From contig NZ_JABFFR010000027.1 of NCBI RefSeq assembly GCF_013423485.1, positions 1-64,000 of the forward strand: a stretch of 64,000 nt of DNA, read 5' to 3'. The notes beneath the pieces were generated by a model. It made no database searches and was not told the origin of the DNA. It worked only from the letters and a program-made list of their open reading frames with translations. Below, piece after piece: positions 61,573-64,000 of the stretch. Positions within the stretch are counted from its first letter, which is position 1, and the number at the start of each line of letters is the position of its first letter. The DNA comes from Azospirillum oleiclasticum. GTDB taxonomy: Bacteria > Pseudomonadota > Alphaproteobacteria > Azospirillales > Azospirillaceae. The position numbers and the translations under genes are program-made.

Positions 61573-62055
61573 TCAGTGCAGCGCCTTCGGCAGGTCGGCG
61601 ATGGCCTGGTCTACCAGAGCCTGCTGGCGCGCCTCGTCCATGCCCTCGGTCAGCAGACGCCGGCTGGCGGCGACCGCCAGATCGACGGTCAGGTTGCGGA
61701 CCTCGGCGAGCGCCGTCGCCTCGGCCTGGGCGATGCGGTCCATGGCCTGCTGCTCGCGGCGCTTCAGCGACGCCTCGAGATCGGCCTCGGCCTGCTTGCG
61801 CAGGCGCTCGGCTTCCTCGCGGGCGCGGGCGACGATCTCCTCCGCGTCCTTCAGAGCGTCGCGCTGCTTGCGCTGGTAGGTGGCCAGCGTGCTCTGCGCG
61901 TCCTCGCGCAGGCGCTGCGCCTCGTCCAGCTCCTGGCGGATGCGCTCGGCGCGGCTGTCCAGCATGCCGGTTCCCATCGCCCACACCTTGCGGCCGACCA
62001 GGGCCACGAAGATGACGAAGGAGACAAGGACCCAGAATTCGGCGGTGTAGAACAT
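61573..62055 (-). CDS. atpF: ATP synthase F0 subunit b
   Basis: A 160-residue stator subunit. N-terminal membrane helix (FYTAEFWVLVSFVIFVALVG) and a long charged helix (LDSRAERIRQELDEAQRLRED onward) that reaches up to F1. Pairs with b' as in photosynthetic and many alphaproteobacterial ATP synthases. Start overlaps the b' stop by one base (TGATG). The F1 genes are not in this window. Confidence 0.94.
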   Translation of the reverse strand: MFYTAEFWVLVSFVIFVALVGRKVWAMGTGMLDSRAERIRQELDEAQRLREDAQSTLATYQRKQRDALKDAEEIVARAREEAERLRKQAEADLEASLKRREQQAMDRIAQAEATALAEVRNLTVDLAVAASRRLLTEGMDEARQQALVDQAIADLPKALH

Positions 62056-62690
62056 CAGCCGCGCTCCTCCATCACGGCGGCCACGGCCGCCTCGGCCTTG
62101 GCCGGATCGCTGTCGACACCGGCGAGTCGGGCGGCGACGTCGCGGGCGATGTCCGCCGCGGCGGAGCGGACGTTGGCGACCGCGTCCTGCTTGGCGGCGA
62201 GGATGCGGGCCTCGGCCTGGCGCAGCCGCTCGGCGACGTCGGCGGCCAGCTGCTGCTGCCGGGCGCTGTTCGCCGCATCGATCTCCGCCGACGCGCGGCC
62301 GATCTCGGCCTGCGCCTTGGTGCGGGCCTCGGCGAGCGACTTCTCGACGCCGGCCATCACCGTCTCGGCCTCGTCCTTGAGGGCGCCGGCCTTGCCGAGG
62401 TCGCGGGAGATGCGTTCCTGACGCTCCTCCAGCACCTCCGCGACGCGCGGCAGGGCCTTCTTGGAGAGCAGCCAGTAGAGCGTGATGAAGGTGACGGCGA
62501 GCCAGAAGATCTGGGTCGGGAAGGTCGCCGGATTGAGCTGAGGCAGCCCGCCGCCGCCATGCTCGGCGCCGTGCGGCGCTTCGGCGGTCGCCGCGAGCGC
62601 GCTGCCGGCGGTCACGGTGAGAGACGCGAGCGCAACGCCCGCGATGCCCGACCACCGGTGAGGCCGCACCAGGGCCAATAGGTTCGGCAT
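62055..62690 (-). CDS. atpX: ATP synthase F0 subunit b'
   Basis: A 211-residue second stator subunit. An N-terminal hydrophobic stretch (GIAGVALASLTVTAGSALA) may be a signal or extra anchor; after a His/Gly-rich linker comes the membrane helix NPATFPTQIFWLAVTFITLYWL and a long helical arm with VLEERQERISRDLGKAGALK, as in b'. Longer at the N-terminus than many b' proteins; a later start is possible. It forms a b/b' heterodimer with AtpF. Confidence 0.9.
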   Translation of the reverse strand: MPNLLALVRPHRWSGIAGVALASLTVTAGSALAATAEAPHGAEHGGGGLPQLNPATFPTQIFWLAVTFITLYWLLSKKALPRVAEVLEERQERISRDLGKAGALKDEAETVMAGVEKSLAEARTKAQAEIGRASAEIDAANSARQQQLAADVAERLRQAEARILAAKQDAVANVRSAAADIARDVAARLAGVDSDPAKAEAAVAAVMEERG

Positions 62691-62746
62691 GATCGGTCCC
62701 CCAAAGGCATAAGAAAACGGCGCCGTCACCCGACCACCCTTTGGAA

Positions 62747-62781
62747 AAGCCGGCTCCGTGCTGGACACGGGGTACCGGCTT
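62747..62781 (-). promoter_or_regulatory. Intercistronic hairpin after atpE
   Basis: On the minus strand AAGCCGG ... CCGGCTT form a 7-bp outer stem with an inner CCGTG/CACGG stem, followed by TTTTCC. It sits in the 150-base gap after atpE. Partial termination here would help raise AtpE over the other subunits, as needed for the c ring; that role is inferred. Confidence 0.6.
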
Positions 62782-62840
62782 CCGCCGGTGGTCGAGGACC
62801 GGCGCCGAATCGCAAACCGCGTATCGCGTCCGCGTCGGCC

Positions 62841-63065
62841 TTAGGCGAACAGGATCAGGAACGCGATCAGGAGCGCGAAGAGCGCCACCGCTTCCGTCAG
62901 CGCGAAGCCCAGGATGCCGATCGGGAAAACCTTCGGCTGGACGGCCGGGTTGCGGGCGACCGAGCTGATCAGGTTGGCGAAGATGTTGCCGATGCCCAGA
63001 CCGACACCGGCCAGGGCGACCACCGCGAGACCGGCGCCGATGTACTTTGCGGCTTCAGCTTCCAT
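62841..63065 (-). CDS. atpE: ATP synthase F0 subunit c
   Basis: A 74-residue hairpin protein of the rotor ring. Helix 1 GAGLAVVALAGVGLGIGNIF, polar loop ARNP (37-40) that touches F1, and helix 2 with the proton-carrying Glu58 in GFALTEAVALFALL. Length and sequence are typical of alphaproteobacteria. It follows atpB by 67 bases and is itself followed by a hairpin. Confidence 0.96.
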   Translation of the reverse strand: MEAEAAKYIGAGLAVVALAGVGLGIGNIFANLISSVARNPAVQPKVFPIGILGFALTEAVALFALLIAFLILFA

Positions 63066-63132
63066 GATACTCTTCCTCTTCTTTCGATGATCGGTTTGTG
63101 AAGGGACGGGTGACGACGGGTCGCGGACGCTC

Positions 63133-63876
63133 TCAGTGCAGTTCGAGCGCGTCGCGGATGTAGAGGCAGGTCAGGATCGAGAACACATAGGCCTGCAGGA
63201 ACGCAACCAGGAACTCGAAGCCGGTCAGCGCGACGTTGAGCGCCAGCGGCACCAGTCCGACCGCGAAGCCGAGCGCGCCCAGCGCCGAACCCATGAGCAC
63301 CGTGAAGCCGGCGAACACCTTCAGCATCGTGTGGCCCGCCATCATATTGGCGAACAGTCGGATGGAGAGGCTGACCGGGCGCATCAGGTAGGAGATCACC
63401 TCGATCGGGATCAGGATCGGGGCGAGGAACATGGGCACGCCGTGCGGCATGAAGAAGGTGAAGAAGTGCATCCCGTGCTTCACCAGGGCCAGGATGGTCA
63501 CGAACACGAACACGGCGAAGGCCAGCGTGAAGGTGACGATGATGTGGCTGGTGAAGGTGAAGGTGTAGGGGATCATCCCGATCAGGTTCCCGAACAGCAC
63601 GAACATGAAGATCGCGAACACGAACGGGAAGTAGGGACGGGCGTCATGCCCCGCGTTGTCGCGCACGAGGTTGGCGACGAACTCGTAGAACATCTCGGCC
63701 ATCGACTGCAGCCGGCCGGGGACCAGCGCGCGGCGCTTCATCCCCTGGACCAGCAGCGCGTAGATCAGGCCGGCGGCCACCGCCATGAACAGCGACGAGT
63801 TGCTGAACGACACGTCGTAGCCGGCGATGACGATTTGGAGGATGGGATTGATCTGGAACTGGTGCAGCGGATCCAA
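63133..63876 (-). CDS. atpB: ATP synthase F0 subunit a
   Basis: A 247-residue proton-channel subunit with five to six membrane helices. The essential arginine is in PVSLSIRLFANMMAGHTML; the C-terminal helix has GFEFLVAFLQAYVFSILTCLYI. I place the start at the TTG at 63876 (reading (M)DPLHQFQINPI) because GAGGAA lies 7 bases ahead and homologues begin here; the frame is open to 63987 but overlaps atpI. TTG may hold down expression relative to atpE. Confidence 0.92.
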   Translation of the reverse strand: MDPLHQFQINPILQIVIAGYDVSFSNSSLFMAVAAGLIYALLVQGMKRRALVPGRLQSMAEMFYEFVANLVRDNAGHDARPYFPFVFAIFMFVLFGNLIGMIPYTFTFTSHIIVTFTLAFAVFVFVTILALVKHGMHFFTFFMPHGVPMFLAPILIPIEVISYLMRPVSLSIRLFANMMAGHTMLKVFAGFTVLMGSALGALGFAVGLVPLALNVALTGFEFLVAFLQAYVFSILTCLYIRDALELH

Positions 63877-63889
63877 GGTCGTTCCTCGC

Positions 63890-64000
63890 TCACAGTGCGT
63901 CGCCGCCGTCGGGGCGCCGGGGTTCGTTCTTATTGACCCGACCGTAGCCGGGGGCGAAGCCGAGCCCGGAAACGGCCCGGTAGACATTCAGTACCCCCGC
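63890..64000 (-). CDS. atpI: ATP synthase protein I, C-terminal part (runs off the right edge)
   Basis: The last 36 codons and stop of a gene entering from beyond the window. The tail reads AGVLNVYRAVSGLGFAPG, the closing membrane-proximal segment of alphaproteobacterial AtpI, which helps insert or assemble the c ring. It sits 13 bases before atpB, the standard first position of the F0 operon. Confidence 0.8.
   Translation of the reverse strand, partial: AGVLNVYRAVSGLGFAPGYGRVNKNEPRRPDGGDAL

Noticed and set aside
61352..61984. N-terminal extension of the histidine kinase into atpF
   Set aside because: It would overlap atpF and the operon terminator; the GTG at 61351 with GGGAGA explains the start.

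Overview
The window looks like chromosomal DNA of an Azospirillum-type alphaproteobacterium (Rhodospirillales). The base composition is very GC-rich throughout. The strongest marker is an indole-3-pyruvate/phenylpyruvate decarboxylase gene (ipdC, 37.1-38.7 kb) close in sequence to the Azospirillum brasilense auxin enzyme, with gltX and cysS nearby, as I recall for the A. brasilense ipdC locus. The split F0 ATP-synthase operon (atpI-atpB-atpE-b'-b), the separate F1 inhibitor zeta subunit, several chemoreceptors and many solute-uptake genes fit the same lifestyle. These identifications are from reading the sequence; no database search was run.

Layout. 0-6.2 kb: the start of etfB, then a polyamine-type ABC uptake operon (ATPase, Tat-exported binding protein, two permeases) ending in an Asp/Glu/hydantoin-racemase-family enzyme, divergent from a GntR regulator. 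Two copies of one 14-bp palindrome lie in the shared intergenic region. 6.2-16 kb: a chemoreceptor, a secreted family-1 beta-glucosidase, a HIG1-type membrane protein, cobalamin adenosyltransferase, a PaiB-like protein, the argO/argP exporter-regulator pair, two GntR regulators, a small membrane protein and a bacteriohemerythrin. 16-25 kb: purine genes purC-purS (overlapping an alkA-type glycosylase) and purB, separated by about 6 kb. That pocket holds a DUF4143 ATPase, a TANGO2-like protein, the ATP-synthase zeta inhibitor, an AAA ATPase overlapping a DUF4276 gene (candidate defence pair), an Hsp20 and an orphan ORF ending in a cluster of 9-bp repeats.

25-36 kb: a zinc-ribbon metallopeptidase, a complete branched-chain-amino-acid-type ABC operon (livK-H-M-G-F) preceded by an HExxH protein resembling EF-P hydroxylase, a two-gene membrane glycosyltransferase unit, an NTF2-like protein and a degenerate NAD synthetase lacking its catalytic residues. 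36-45 kb: a run of long hairpins, ipdC, a ferric-reductase-like flavocytochrome, a DGPF protein with its ECF42-type sigma factor and a matching promoter, gltX and cysS. 45-54 kb: a coiled-coil protein, citramalate synthase, a TrmJ-type RNA methylase, a CHASE3-type chemoreceptor, a zinc alcohol dehydrogenase, arsC and serA.

54-64 kb: a secreted HExxH protein, a globin-coupled chemoreceptor, mobA, small proteins, a class II aldolase, a DUF6134 protein, an orphan hybrid-looking sensor histidine kinase (no receiver seen), and the F0 genes with an intercistronic hairpin after atpE and a terminator after atpF. No rRNA, tRNA, CRISPR array, transposase or integrase was recognised.
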